37,210 nucleotides of DNA from JAVXNW01 sp036645575 (GCA_036645575.1 JAVXNW010000012.1:1-37210), one strand, 5' to 3'; positions 1 through 8,102 are shown, numbered from the stretch's first letter. Numbers and translations are program-made. Notes: generated by a model not told the origin, from the sequence alone.

Positions 1-58
1 TGGTGTGGAGGGGGGCGAGTAGCCCCTCCTCCGCGTTCAATAACCCGCGTGAGCGCCA

Positions 59-80
59 GCACGGCACCGCAGTGCCGTGC
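59..80 (-). terminator. Possible hairpin downstream of ggt
   Basis: A perfect 9-bp inverted repeat (59-67 with 72-80, loop of 4) lies 3 bases beyond the ggt stop codon. It has no T-run on the minus strand, so it is at best a weak or factor-assisted terminator or an mRNA 3' stabiliser. Confidence 0.35.
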
Positions 81-83
81 GTC

Positions 84-1826
84 TTAGTATCCGATGGATT
101 TTCCGTCGCGGCGCGGATCGGATGCGCCGGAGATGGTGCCGTCCTTTTCGTACTTGACCGCCTGAACGGAGCCAAAGCTGCGGTTCCAAGCGTCGCTTGA
201 TTCGACCTCGTGACCCATGGCGACCAGCTTGTCGATGACCGCCTGATCGATCAGGTTTTCATACTTGATGACGGCGCTGGTGTTGTCGGAGAAGCGCGGG
301 CTGTTGACCGCTTCCTCGGCGGAGAGGCCAAAGTCCACCATGCGGCTGATGACCTGCGAGACGGCGGCGATGATGGTGGTGCCGCCGGGGCTGCCCAGCA
401 CCGCAAAGGGCTTGCCGTCGGGATCCATGACGATGGTCGGGCTCATGGAGGATAGCGGCTCCTTGCCGCCCGCGACCGCATTGACGCTGGTGGGGTCGGT
501 GGAGAAGTCGGCCATGGTGTTGTTCATCACAAATCCGTAGCCATCGACAACCACCTTGCTGCCAAAGATGCCGTTGACCGATTTCGTGCAGGCGACCATG
601 TTGCCGTCCTTGTCGACGATCGAGAAGTGCGTGGTGTCCTCATGCTCGTATAGCCAAGGATCGTCGCACGTGTAGGTCTGCGCCTTGGCGGGATCGATCT
701 TCTGGGCGAGCTTCTTGGCGTAATCCTTGCTGAGCAGCCCGGTGATCGGCACGTCCACATACTCAGGATCGCCCATGTACATCGCGCGGTCCGCATAGGC
801 CATCTTGAAGGCCTCAGAGAACATGTGGATGTAGTCGGCGGAGTTGTCGCCCATGGCGGATAGGTCAAAGTTCTCCAAGATGTTGAGGATTTCGATGATG
901 ATCGTGCCGCCCGAGGATGCCAGCGGGGAGGAGATGACCTGATAGTCGCGGTAGGTGCCCTTGACCGGCTCGCGAATGATCACGTCGTAGTCCTCGAGGT
1001 CCTTCATCGTGAACAGTCCGCCGTACTTGTTGACGTCGCGGACAATCGCCTCGGCGATCGGCCCCTTGTAGAAGCCGTCGCGCCCTTCGGCAATGATCTT
1101 TTCGAAGGTGTTGCAGATGTCCTTGTTGACGAGGGTCTCGCCCACTTCGTAGGGGAACCCGTCGGGCGTCAGGTAGACCTTGCCCAGCGCCGGGTAGGCG
1201 ACCATCGCGTCGTAGTTGTTCTTGATGTCGCCGCCCAAGGTGGGCGTCACGACAAAGCCGCCGGAGGCCAGGTCGATCGCCGGGCGAATGACCTGCTCGC
1301 GGGTCATGGTGCCGTATTTTTCGAGCGTATAGAGGAAGCCCGCCACATCGCCCGGCACGCCGGAAGCCAAGCCGCCCACGCCATTGCTGCCTCCAATGAC
1401 CTTGCCGGTCTCCTCGTCCACCACCCACATCGCCGGGGACGCGTGCTTGGGCGCGCGCTCGCGGAAGTCAATGAAGGTGGTCTTGCCGGACTTGGCGTCA
1501 TAACAGGTGATGAAGCCGCCGCCGCCAAGGCCTGAGGAGTTCGGCTCGACGACGCCTACCGCGAATCCGACGGCGACCGCCGCGTCAAACGCGTTGCCGC
1601 CCGCCTCCAGAATGTCGATACCGATCTTCGCCGCCTCGTACTTCGGCGCGGACACCATGCCCTTGCTCCCGGTCGCACTGCGATTGGTGCGCAGCATCAC
1701 GCCGCTTTCGTCAAATAGCGAGAATCCCTGCCCATCGGTGACCATGCCCATCTGCGCAAACGCGACGGACGAGAGCAGCGCAAGGATCAGCACCAGCGCG
1801 ACGGATAACCTCAGCATCTTCTTCAT
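84..1826 (-). CDS. ggt: Gamma-glutamyltransferase (secreted proenzyme)
   Basis: The 580-residue product is a gamma-glutamyltranspeptidase, an N-terminal nucleophile hydrolase that cleaves or transfers the gamma-glutamyl group of glutathione and related compounds outside the membrane. Residues 1-24 form a signal peptide (MKK, hydrophobic core, VAFAQ) with no lipobox Cys. The autoprocessing site is the DTTHFS motif; Thr398 would become the N-terminus of the small subunit. The PLSSMSPTI and GSPGGTT blocks of the small subunit are present. The loop between the MNNTMADF block and PLSSM is short, as in lid-loop-lacking Bacillus-type enzymes. Length is normal for the family. The ATG is preceded by an AAGGAGGAAC ribosome-binding site. 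It is a single-gene unit with its own promoter and a leader of about 157 nt. Confidence 0.93.
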   Translation of the reverse strand: MKKMLRLSVALVLILALLSSVAFAQMGMVTDGQGFSLFDESGVMLRTNRSATGSKGMVSAPKYEAAKIGIDILEAGGNAFDAAVAVGFAVGVVEPNSSGLGGGGFITCYDAKSGKTTFIDFRERAPKHASPAMWVVDEETGKVIGGSNGVGGLASGVPGDVAGFLYTLEKYGTMTREQVIRPAIDLASGGFVVTPTLGGDIKNNYDAMVAYPALGKVYLTPDGFPYEVGETLVNKDICNTFEKIIAEGRDGFYKGPIAEAIVRDVNKYGGLFTMKDLEDYDVIIREPVKGTYRDYQVISSPLASSGGTIIIEILNILENFDLSAMGDNSADYIHMFSEAFKMAYADRAMYMGDPEYVDVPITGLLSKDYAKKLAQKIDPAKAQTYTCDDPWLYEHEDTTHFSIVDKDGNMVACTKSVNGIFGSKVVVDGYGFVMNNTMADFSTDPTSVNAVAGGKEPLSSMSPTIVMDPDGKPFAVLGSPGGTTIIAAVSQVISRMVDFGLSAEEAVNSPRFSDNTSAVIKYENLIDQAVIDKLVAMGHEVESSDAWNRSFGSVQAVKYEKDGTISGASDPRRDGKSIGY

Positions 1827-1988
1827 ACCTGTTCCTCCTTCTTTCGATTCCCCATCGTGTCATAAACCGAAAACGACCGCCGATCCCCATGACCCGCAGT
1901 CGAATCGTCGCGCGCTAAACAGCGGGTTTTCGTTAAGTCGGCCTGACAAGTGTGCTTTCTCTTTACCTATCATCCCCGCTTATTTAGT

Positions 1989-2017
1989 ATAATAGTCGTT
2001 TTGATGGTGTTTGTCAA
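1989..2017 (-). promoter_or_regulatory. Sigma-A-type promoter of ggt
   Basis: On the minus strand, TTGACA (2012-2017) and TATTAT (1989-1994) are separated by 17 bp. Transcription should begin near 1983, giving a leader of about 157 nt before the ggt ATG. Confidence 0.8.
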
Positions 2018-2099
2018 GCTGGATTTCGCAATTCGACCCATTGTTTGGATATCTGATAACAATGGGGCGGTGGCTTGGCTTGCCGGGCGTTTCGGGCGC

Positions 2100-2134
2100 A
2101 AAAAACAAGGCGGCGCCGGCAATGCCGGGCCGCC
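2100..2134 (-). terminator. Rho-independent terminator of the PadR–DUF1700–DUF4097 operon
   Basis: A GC-rich hairpin pairs 2109-2114 with 2129-2134 and, across one bulged base, 2116-2120 with 2124-2128 (loop AAT). On the minus strand it is followed by TTGTTTTTT. It starts about 10 bases after the DUF4097 stop codon. Confidence 0.82.
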
Positions 2135-2143
2135 CATGCGCAG

Positions 2144-3007
2144 CTATTGTTCAAATTTCACGTTGATAGCGCCTGTGCCGGTTTTGGCGTTCAGCTTGCG
2201 CGGACCGCCCGCGCGCTCTTGCGGGAGGCTGGAAAAACCGGTCCCGGTTCGCGCTTGAATCGCGTAGTCGGCCTGCGCGCCCGCAAGCGTTCCCGAGACG
2301 TTTCCGGTGTCGGCGCTCAGCACAATGTCCTGGGCGTCTACGCCCTCGAGCGCAATCGACCCGGTGCCGGCGGTCGCGCGAAGTTCGCGCACGCGCGCCT
2401 GCCTGAGATCAATCCTTCCGGTGGCCGTCGTGGCCGCAAGGCGATCCGCACTCAACTGCTCGAGCGACAGCGTGCCCGTCGATGTCGTAACGTCGATCGA
2501 CTCCGCCGTGACATTGTCTGCCCGCACGTCTCCGGTCGCGTTGTGAAGCGTGAGCGCAGTTGCCGAAACACCCGAAGCCGCGATTTTTCCGGTGCTGTTG
2601 GATAGCGCAATCGGAACCATCAACCCCTTGGGCACATACACCTTGACCCCGGCGTCCGCAAGGCCAAAGCTCAACTGAACCAGCCGCTCAAACCATTTGT
2701 ATTCAGAAACATACTCGATCGCAAGCACGCGCTCGGCATCCACGCCCACTTGGTAGCGCTCGTTCCGGCCAAAAGTGACGGACACGTGCACCGATTCGTC
2801 GGAACTTGGCAGGATGCTGATGTTGGCGTCGCCGTTGCTCACCCGAATCGCGCCCACATCTTGCGCCGAAAAGGTGTGCGCTTGCGTCGTGTAAGGCCCC
2901 TGCGTGTCCAGCTTGTTTAGGTCAAATTCCGCCATCGCAAACCCGGCAATTGCCAATATCAATCCCAGCGCCATCGCAATACACGCAATAAGTTGATGCT
3001 TTTTCAT
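2144..3007 (-). CDS. DUF4097 beta-strand-repeat protein, membrane-anchored
   Basis: The 287-residue product has an N-terminal hydrophobic segment (about residues 7-26) that is a signal anchor or signal peptide. The rest consists of repeated short beta strands ending in T-A-T-G-x-I or T-G-T-G-x-I-like turns (for example TATGRIDL, TAGTGSIAL, TGTGAIN), the pattern of DUF4097 adhesin-like beta-helical proteins. The function of the family is unknown. In many Bacillota it is encoded beside a HAAS/DUF1700 protein and a PadR regulator, as here, and is thought to respond to envelope or antimicrobial stress. Its ATG abuts the stop codon of the upstream DUF1700 gene with no gap, so translation is probably coupled. 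It is the last gene before a strong terminator. Confidence 0.85.
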   Translation of the reverse strand: MKKHQLIACIAMALGLILAIAGFAMAEFDLNKLDTQGPYTTQAHTFSAQDVGAIRVSNGDANISILPSSDESVHVSVTFGRNERYQVGVDAERVLAIEYVSEYKWFERLVQLSFGLADAGVKVYVPKGLMVPIALSNSTGKIAASGVSATALTLHNATGDVRADNVTAESIDVTTSTGTLSLEQLSADRLAATTATGRIDLRQARVRELRATAGTGSIALEGVDAQDIVLSADTGNVSGTLAGAQADYAIQARTGTGFSSLPQERAGGPRKLNAKTGTGAINVKFEQ

Positions 3008-3562
3008 CTAGTTCCGCTCCCTTCCCACGATCAAATGCTTCATCGCGCGCGTTGTCAGCACGCTCAAGCGCACCATCTGGTCAAGTAGGCCGCGCATGAG
3101 CGGCGCGCACAGTAGCCCGATTCCCCCCACAATCAGCCCCGCACCCATCAGCACAAGGCCGGGCGGCAGCATGGTGAACGCGCGCAGCGCGCCCGCCACG
3201 AGACACCCAACGCCCGAGACGATCAGCGCCACCTCCGCCGCCGCCAACGCCACCGCCACCGCCCACACAGACGCCAGCAGCGCAAAGACCACCGCCACCA
3301 CCACGATTAAAAACGGCGTCGCCAGGATGAGCATGAAGACGCTTACGTGGCTGCGCGGCTTTTGAAGCACCTGCCCCTCCCGCAATCGCGCGGCAATCAC
3401 GCTCACCGGCTCGAGGTTGGCCACCGCCTGCGCCTCGCTCATGCCCTCCTCCATCCGATCCTCGAGCAACTCGCGGTAAAACCCGATCGACTTTTTCCGC
3501 TCGACCGCGCTAAATCCCTCAAGCGCCCGCGACAGTTCCTTCAAAAACTCATCCTTGTTCAC
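3008..3562 (-). CDS. HAAS/DUF1700 membrane protein
   Basis: The 184-residue product has an N-terminal soluble HAAS-type helical domain (about 1-65; EFLKELSRAL, then YRELLEDRMEEGMSE and EAVANLEP-like spacing). Three hydrophobic segments follow, at roughly 75-100, 105-128 and 132-155. It is the usual partner of PadR-type regulators and DUF4097 proteins and is presumed to act at the membrane, though its biochemical role is unknown. The start is GTG at 3562, chosen because GGAGGGG lies about 8 bases upstream. It overlaps the 3' end of the padR-like gene by 14 bases, which indicates translational coupling. Confidence 0.85.
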   Translation of the reverse strand: MNKDEFLKELSRALEGFSAVERKKSIGFYRELLEDRMEEGMSEAQAVANLEPVSVIAARLREGQVLQKPRSHVSVFMLILATPFLIVVVAVVFALLASVWAVAVALAAAEVALIVSGVGCLVAGALRAFTMLPPGLVLMGAGLIVGGIGLLCAPLMRGLLDQMVRLSVLTTRAMKHLIVGRERN

Positions 3563-3872
3563 GCCCGTACCCCTCCTCGATGAAGTGATGAATCGCCGTC
3601 ATCTGATCCCATTCGTCTAAAAACTCCCGAATCTTCTCGCGCCCCATGTCGGTCAGATGGTAGTACTTGCGCAGGCGTCCACTGTGCTCCTGCGTATAGA
3701 CCGTAAGGCAGGTCGCGCTCTCCAATCGCCTGAGAATCGGATAGAGCGTGGATTCCGAAATGGCCACAACGCCCGACACATCCTTGATGATCTGATACCC
3801 GTAAGAATCGCCCGGCAAGAGCGCCGTCAGGATGCCGATCTCCAATAGCCCTTTCTTCAATTGCGCATCCAA
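3549..3872 (-). CDS. PadR-family transcriptional regulator
   Basis: The 107-residue product is a winged-helix PadR regulator. It has the family signature LxxGILTALLPGDSYGYQI near the start, then SESTLYPILRRLE (recognition helix region), YTQEHSGRLRKYYHLTDMGREKI (wing) and a C-terminal dimerisation helix. Its length is normal for the short (s-PadR, about 110 aa) subfamily. The start codon is TTG at 3872 with GGGAGGC 7-8 bases upstream; no better ATG exists in this frame. It is the first gene of a three-gene operon with DUF1700 and DUF4097. Its promoter is interleaved with two copies of a 12-bp sequence containing TAGTACTA, so autorepression is likely. Confidence 0.9.
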   Translation of the reverse strand: MDAQLKKGLLEIGILTALLPGDSYGYQIIKDVSGVVAISESTLYPILRRLESATCLTVYTQEHSGRLRKYYHLTDMGREKIREFLDEWDQMTAIHHFIEEGYGREQG

Positions 3873-3887
3873 GAAAACGCCTCCCTT

Positions 3888-3924
3888 CGCATAGTACTAT
3901 ACACCGCATAGTACTACGTGTCAA
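3888..3924 (-). promoter_or_regulatory. padR promoter with a two-copy operator
   Basis: TTGACA (3919-3924) and TATAGT (3896-3901) are spaced 17 bp on the minus strand. The 12-mer CGCATAGTACTA (plus-strand reading) occurs exactly at 3888-3899 and 3905-3916, a 17-bp period, each copy containing the palindrome TAGTACTA. One copy covers the -10 box and the other the spacer. This is a good candidate PadR operator. Confidence 0.75.
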
Positions 3925-4126
3925 GTAGCGTCGCGTGTTAATTTTTGCGCATACCGTTGCGCCCGTTCCGGGATGAGCACGGGCATAAAAAGCCGCCCGC
4001 CAACGGCACGACGCCATGGACGGACGGTTTTGATGCGTTATTTTGACCCAGCTTGACCCGGCGTTCGATCCGGGGAGCGATCCAATTTGACCTGAAAATG
4101 AGTCGATCCAGAAGTTGGCTCTTTGT

Positions 4127-4633
4127 TTAGTCGCGCAAATATTTGAGGTATTTCACCTGCACCCAGCCTTTTTTGCCGTTGGACAGCTTGACAAGACCCC
4201 ATCCGCCCTGCTTGCTGCCCAGACGAACGACGGTGCCGCGCTTGATCGTGCCCAATTTATCGGACGAAGCGCGCGGACCATTGCGCACGGTGAGTTTGCT
4301 GGTCTTGTACACGGTGTAGTAAGCGTTTTTCTTAATCGTCTGGACGAGCGGCTTTAAGTAGTCGCGAAAGACGTACCCCTCGGTGCCGTCCTTTGCCATG
4401 ACCTTCCACCAAGTCTTGCTCGTGGCCTTGTGAATCACCTTTTCGCCCTTGTGTAGCCGTCCGACAACCTCGGATTGACCGTCGGGCTTTGCGTGCAGAC
4501 GCAGGCCGCTGACCCGTGAGGCGTATGTCTCGCCGACCTTGGCGGAGGCGGGCGTTGCGAAGATTCCCATCGAAAGCACCAAGATACAGATCACACACAA
4601 CAGCCGTTTAACCTTCGTCATACCGTTTCGCAT
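4127..4633 (-). CDS. Secreted protein with two bacterial SH3 domains
   Basis: The 168-residue product starts with a signal peptide (MRNGMTKVKRLL, hydrophobic core, ending TPASA near residue 32). Two SH3b-like repeats follow: residues about 34-95 (SGLRLHAKPDGQSEVVGRL … WWKVMAKDGTEGYV) and about 103-166 (SKLTVRNGPRASSDKLGTI … GWGLVKLSNGKKGWV). SH3b domains bind peptidoglycan or peptides, so a cell-wall role is likely, but no catalytic domain is attached. I chose ATG 4633 because AGAGGAA lies upstream and because a promoter lies between it and the more upstream in-frame ATGs. It is a single gene. Confidence 0.82.
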   Translation of the reverse strand: MRNGMTKVKRLLCVICILVLSMGIFATPASAKVGETYASRVSGLRLHAKPDGQSEVVGRLHKGEKVIHKATSKTWWKVMAKDGTEGYVFRDYLKPLVQTIKKNAYYTVYKTSKLTVRNGPRASSDKLGTIKRGTVVRLGSKQGGWGLVKLSNGKKGWVQVKYLKYLRD

Positions 4634-4711
4634 TTTACGTTCCTCTCGCCGACATCTCACGGCGCAAAGCCCGGTGGCTTGCCCGCTTCCGGCACACATA
4701 TTGATGTATAG

Positions 4712-4740
4712 ATCATAGCATAAGCAGGTCCCTTTGTAAA
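4712..4740 (-). promoter_or_regulatory. Promoter of the SH3 protein gene
   Basis: On the minus strand, TTTACA (4735-4740) and TATGAT (4712-4717) are separated by 17 bp, about 75 bp upstream of the chosen ATG. Confidence 0.7.
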
Positions 4741-4858
4741 GGTACAATCCCGTCAAAAGGATTACACAAGCATTGCAGTTTTTGCCATATCCTATGCCAC
4801 TTTTCGCGCTACACGCATCGATATTGCCGCCAAGCGCGCGCGGCACGGGTATTTGCCA

Positions 4859-7207
4859 TTATTTGCCATCGCCCTGCCTGTTGAGGCGCGATACTTCGCC
4901 TATGCAGAAGTCGCACAGCTCGCGCGCAAATTCCGCGTCGGCGGATTCGGCGACCACCACGCACTCGCGCTTGTCGCCGCAGGGGCTGATCCATGCCCAG
5001 CCACCCTCGCGGTTGAGCGTCACCCCATCGGTCAAATCGGCCTCCGGCAACGCCTCCGCGAGCATGCGCAGCAAGCGCCCCTTGTCCTTAAGCGCCATCG
5101 GGATCACCTGAGAATGGCGATGCGCCACCGGGAACTGCCTGATCGCGCCGCGCAGCGACAGGTGATTGCGCGCAAGGCAGCCCAGCACCCGAAGCGAGCA
5201 GGCAATCCCGTCAAAGTGCAGCGCAAATTGATCGGGCGCGCGCGCAAGCAGCGCTGCCTGAAAGGCCGCGTCCCCGCTTCCCGACCAGTCCACCTGAACG
5301 CCGTAGCGCCCCGCCAGTTCCATTGCGGCATGGGTCGCGCCGCGCGGAAGCACGAGCGTCTTTTCGCCCGCCTCCAGCGCGATCCAGCTGATGAGCAGCG
5401 TGCGCTCGCCCTCCGTCAGCATCCCTTGCCCATCGGCAAAGTCGCACTTTTCGCCGCTCTCGCCAAGCCATACGCCCACTTCGTCTGGCCCAAGTTCCAT
5501 CAGCTCCTCCTCCCATTCCGCGCGAACCGATATCCCCGCGCGGCGGTACGCGCGCTCGCACAGGTAGAGCAGCATCTCCGTCTGGCCGTAGACCGCCGCG
5601 CGCACATTGCCCATCTGAACGCCCGACAAGTTCGCCTGACGAATCAGCGCGTTCACGTAGCCAAGGTCGGTCGCGCCCATCGCAATGGGCGGCTTGGTCA
5701 CGCCGGAAAAGGGCATCGCATAGTCGGCCCGGGCAATGAGTCCCAGCACCTTGCGCGCCTGCTCGCGCCCAAGCACCTGCCCTTCGCCCAAAAGCGGCAG
5801 CATTCGGTCGCGCGACACGTGAATCGCGCCGTCCGCCGCGCATTGGTCAAGCGCGAAGCGGGTCTGCGCCACCGTGGACGCGCCAATGTCGATCACCTGC
5901 ACGCCCTGCGCCATGAGGCCTGCTTCGACCGCGTGCCGACACGCGAGCGCCACCGCGGACGCGTCGCGCGCCACCAGCACCTCGCGCATCTTGAGCGCCT
6001 CGGCAAAGGCCTGCGCGTTGATCACCGCCTCGGCGGGCGCGCAGTCGGCAAACGCGCCGTCGGTCAGCCGCTGCACCCGCCCCGCGCCCCACACCACGTT
6101 CTGGTCCACGCGCTCGCCATCCGCGACCACCTTGTGCGGCCACACCTTGACCCCCGGCATCAACACCGCGCCCTCGCCCAGCATCGAATCCTCGCCCAGC
6201 ACGCTCTCCTCAAAGGCGGAGGCGTCCGCGCCCGTGACCGCGCCGCCCAGCAGCACGGTTCCGCGCATCTGCCCCATCTTCCCCACGTGCGCGCCGCGCC
6301 AGATCACCGAGCGCTTGACGCCCGCGCCCTCGTCCACGACAGCGCCCGCGCCAAGCACCGTGTAGGGGCCAATGCGCGCGCCGGGCGCCACGCGCGCGCC
6401 GCTGCCGATAAAGCAGGGCGCCTCGAGCACCGCGCTCTTGTCCACGATCGCGCCCGCCATTCGGTTGACGCCGCCGGGGCGCAAATCGCGCGCGAGCGCC
6501 ATCTTCCCGTCCAGCATATCCGCGTTGGCGCGCAGGTACGCGCCCGTGTCGCCGATGTCGCACCAGTAGCCGTCCATCAGGTAGCCGTAGACCGGAAGCC
6601 CCGCCTCCACAAGTTTTGGAAACAGCTCGCGGCCAAAGTCGCAGGGCTTGTTGTCCGGAATATACTGGAGCACTTCCGGTTCGAATAGGTAGATGCCCGT
6701 GTTGACCGCGTCCGAACACACTTCGCCCCAGCCCGGCTTTTCGACAAAGCGCTCGACGCGGCCGGCGGAATCGGTCAGCACCACGCCATATTCAAGCGGC
6801 GTCGCGACCTTCTTGAGCACCATCGTCGCAAGCGCCTTTTTCTCCTTGTGAAAGGCCAGCGCGCTTTTCAGGTCGCAGTCGGTCAGCCCGTCGCCGGACA
6901 GTACCACAAACGTCTCATCCAGCATTTTTTCCGCCTGCTTGACCGATCCGGCGGTGCCCAGCGGCGTGTTCTCGGTATAATAGGTGAGGCGCAGGCCGTA
7001 ATCGCTCCCGTCGCCAAAGTAGTCGGTCACGCGGCCGGGCAGATACATGAGCGTCACCGCCGCCTCCGTGACGCCGTGCCGTTTGAGCAGCTCGAGCGCG
7101 TAAGCCATCACCGGCTTGTCCATGACCGGCACCATCGGTTTGGGGCAGGAACAGGTCATCGGCCGAAGCCGCGAGCCCTCGCCGCCCGCCATGATTACCG
7201 CCTTCAT
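4859..7207 (-). CDS. Sugar-phosphate nucleotidyltransferase fused to a degenerate phosphomannomutase-like domain
   Basis: The 782-residue product has three parts. Residues 1-235 are a nucleotidyltransferase with GGEGSRLRPMT and PKPM motifs, LSGDGLTD (metal Asp) and FVEKPGW, typical of mannose-1-phosphate guanylyl- or glucose-1-phosphate transferases. Residues about 245-375 are a left-handed beta-helix of hexapeptide repeats. Residues about 385-780 resemble the alpha-D-phosphohexomutase superfamily, but the active-site serine loop (normally TASHNP) reads AIHVSRDRM at 461-469. The metal loop (normally DxDxDR) appears as GESGEK at 582-587, without the aspartates. The transferase is probably active and the mutase probably not. 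It would make an NDP-sugar for surface polysaccharide; the nucleotide and sugar cannot be read from sequence. The ATG at 7207 follows GGAGGGACCT. Confidence 0.85.
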   Translation of the reverse strand: MKAVIMAGGEGSRLRPMTCSCPKPMVPVMDKPVMAYALELLKRHGVTEAAVTLMYLPGRVTDYFGDGSDYGLRLTYYTENTPLGTAGSVKQAEKMLDETFVVLSGDGLTDCDLKSALAFHKEKKALATMVLKKVATPLEYGVVLTDSAGRVERFVEKPGWGEVCSDAVNTGIYLFEPEVLQYIPDNKPCDFGRELFPKLVEAGLPVYGYLMDGYWCDIGDTGAYLRANADMLDGKMALARDLRPGGVNRMAGAIVDKSAVLEAPCFIGSGARVAPGARIGPYTVLGAGAVVDEGAGVKRSVIWRGAHVGKMGQMRGTVLLGGAVTGADASAFEESVLGEDSMLGEGAVLMPGVKVWPHKVVADGERVDQNVVWGAGRVQRLTDGAFADCAPAEAVINAQAFAEALKMREVLVARDASAVALACRHAVEAGLMAQGVQVIDIGASTVAQTRFALDQCAADGAIHVSRDRMLPLLGEGQVLGREQARKVLGLIARADYAMPFSGVTKPPIAMGATDLGYVNALIRQANLSGVQMGNVRAAVYGQTEMLLYLCERAYRRAGISVRAEWEEELMELGPDEVGVWLGESGEKCDFADGQGMLTEGERTLLISWIALEAGEKTLVLPRGATHAAMELAGRYGVQVDWSGSGDAAFQAALLARAPDQFALHFDGIACSLRVLGCLARNHLSLRGAIRQFPVAHRHSQVIPMALKDKGRLLRMLAEALPEADLTDGVTLNREGGWAWISPCGDKRECVVVAESADAEFARELCDFCIGEVSRLNRQGDGK

Positions 7208-7301
7208 AGGTCCCTCCTCCGGGCACAACCGCCCGCTTTTTCCCCTATTTTTGCCGGTTCGCCTAGAAAAAATACATGCGCATCATTTTATGCGCGACAC
7301 G

Positions 7302-7387
7302 CCGCAAACATGTGCGCGTGGCGATCGGACATGGGCGAAACGCTCCGCAAGCATGGGCGCGTGGCGATCGGGACATGGGCGAAACGC
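7302..7387. repeat. 43-bp tandem direct repeat, two copies
   Basis: Unit 1 (7302-7344) and unit 2 (7345-7387) both begin CCGCAA, contain GCGCGTGGCGATCGG and end ACATGGGCGAAACGC. They differ by a few substitutions and one compensating indel. Confidence 0.8.
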
Positions 7388-7461
7388 GGTGGCGGGCGCG
7401 TTAAGCCGATTCACGGCTGGGGGGCGCTGGCGGTTTAACCAATCTTTTACCTTCTCTGATA

Positions 7462-7490
7462 TTGACTTTCCTTGATCATTGTTTTATAAT
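7462..7490 (+). promoter_or_regulatory. Sigma-A-type promoter of hsp20
   Basis: TTGACT (7462-7467), a 17-bp spacer and TATAAT (7485-7490) form a near-consensus promoter. The leader of about 87 nt has one short GC hairpin (7511-7516 with 7522-7527). I see no CIRCE element, so HrcA control is not indicated. Confidence 0.82.
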
Positions 7491-7583
7491 ACAGACGTCA
7501 ACAAAAAAGAGGCTCCGACGGGGAGCCCTGAAGACCTTATAAGTTAGAAGAGAAAAAACGAACGAACCATTTAGGAGGGATTT

Positions 7584-8021
7584 ATGATGACCATGCTCAT
7601 GCCGTATCACACCAACCGCCACCCGGTGACCCACGCCGATTTCGGCCCATTTGACGACTTTTTCCGGCCCTTTTTTGTGGATGGTTCCAATAGCCAGCTC
7701 AGCCTGCGGGTTGACGTAAAGGACGAGGGCGACCACTACACCTTGGCGGCCGACCTGCCCGGCATCAAGAAAGAAGACGTGTCCATCGAGATCGAGGAGG
7801 GCGTATTGACCATCTCGGCCGAGGTAAACCGCCAGAATCGCGAAGAGAAGGATCACTACGTCTACAACGAACGCCTAAGCGGCAAGGTGTCGCGCTCCTT
7901 TACGCTCAGCGGCATCGACGAATCCGCGATCAGCGCGGCCTGCGAAGATGGCGTGCTCAGGCTCACGCTGCCCAAGCAAGCGGAAGAAGTCAAAAACGCC
8001 CGCAAGATCGCCATTCAATAG
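7584..8021 (+). CDS. Hsp20/alpha-crystallin small heat-shock protein
   Basis: The 145-residue product is a small heat-shock chaperone that holds unfolding proteins in large oligomers in the cytoplasm. It has a short N-terminal arm, then an alpha-crystallin domain at about residues 45-135. Seen in it are LRVDVKDEGDHYTLAADLPGI, the EDVSIEIEEGVLTISAE strand, the SRSFTLSGIDE segment and the conserved GVLRLTLPK near the end. The C-terminal IxI-type tail is weak (RKIAIQ). Length is normal. AGGAGGG precedes two adjacent ATGs (7584 and 7587); spacing slightly favours the second. It is monocistronic, with a strong promoter and a strong terminator. Confidence 0.95.
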   Translation: MMTMLMPYHTNRHPVTHADFGPFDDFFRPFFVDGSNSQLSLRVDVKDEGDHYTLAADLPGIKKEDVSIEIEEGVLTISAEVNRQNREEKDHYVYNERLSGKVSRSFTLSGIDESAISAACEDGVLRLTLPKQAEEVKNARKIAIQ

Positions 8022-8036
8022 CGCAAAGGTCGCCAA

Positions 8037-8076
8037 AAAGCGCCCGGGATTTCACAAAATCCCGGGCGCTTTGCGT
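8037..8076 (+). terminator. Terminator of hsp20
   Basis: A perfect 16-bp stem (8037-8052 with 8057-8072) and a CACA loop form a strong hairpin rich in GCGCCCGGG. The stem ends in TTT, with a short mixed tract after it. It probably works in both directions. Confidence 0.85.
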
Positions 8077-8102
8077 CTAAATTTTTAAGGCGGACGTGAT
8101 AC

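Larger units (their letters stand above)
1827..2143. other. Intergenic region with ggt leader and DUF4097 terminator
   Basis: This 317-bp stretch holds the ggt promoter (1989-2017), a roughly 157-nt untranslated ggt leader and the terminator of the DUF4097 operon (2100-2134). I see no open reading frame with a ribosome-binding site and no riboswitch that I can name. Confidence 0.6.
7208..7583. other. Divergent intergenic region with a 43-bp tandem duplication
   Basis: This 376-bp stretch separates the divergent nucleotidyltransferase and hsp20 genes. It contains a two-copy 43-bp tandem repeat (7302-7387) and the hsp20 promoter and leader. I found no convincing promoter for the minus-strand gene. 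No ORF here has a ribosome-binding site. Confidence 0.6.

Noticed and set aside
4853..6688. 611-codon plus-strand open frame antisense to the nucleotidyltransferase
   Set aside because: Same shadow effect; the minus-strand gene has clear motifs and a ribosome-binding site.
7491..7583. hsp20 leader considered as an RNA thermometer or CIRCE-controlled leader
   Set aside because: The only clear hairpin (7511-7527) does not cover the ribosome-binding site, and no CIRCE inverted repeat is present.
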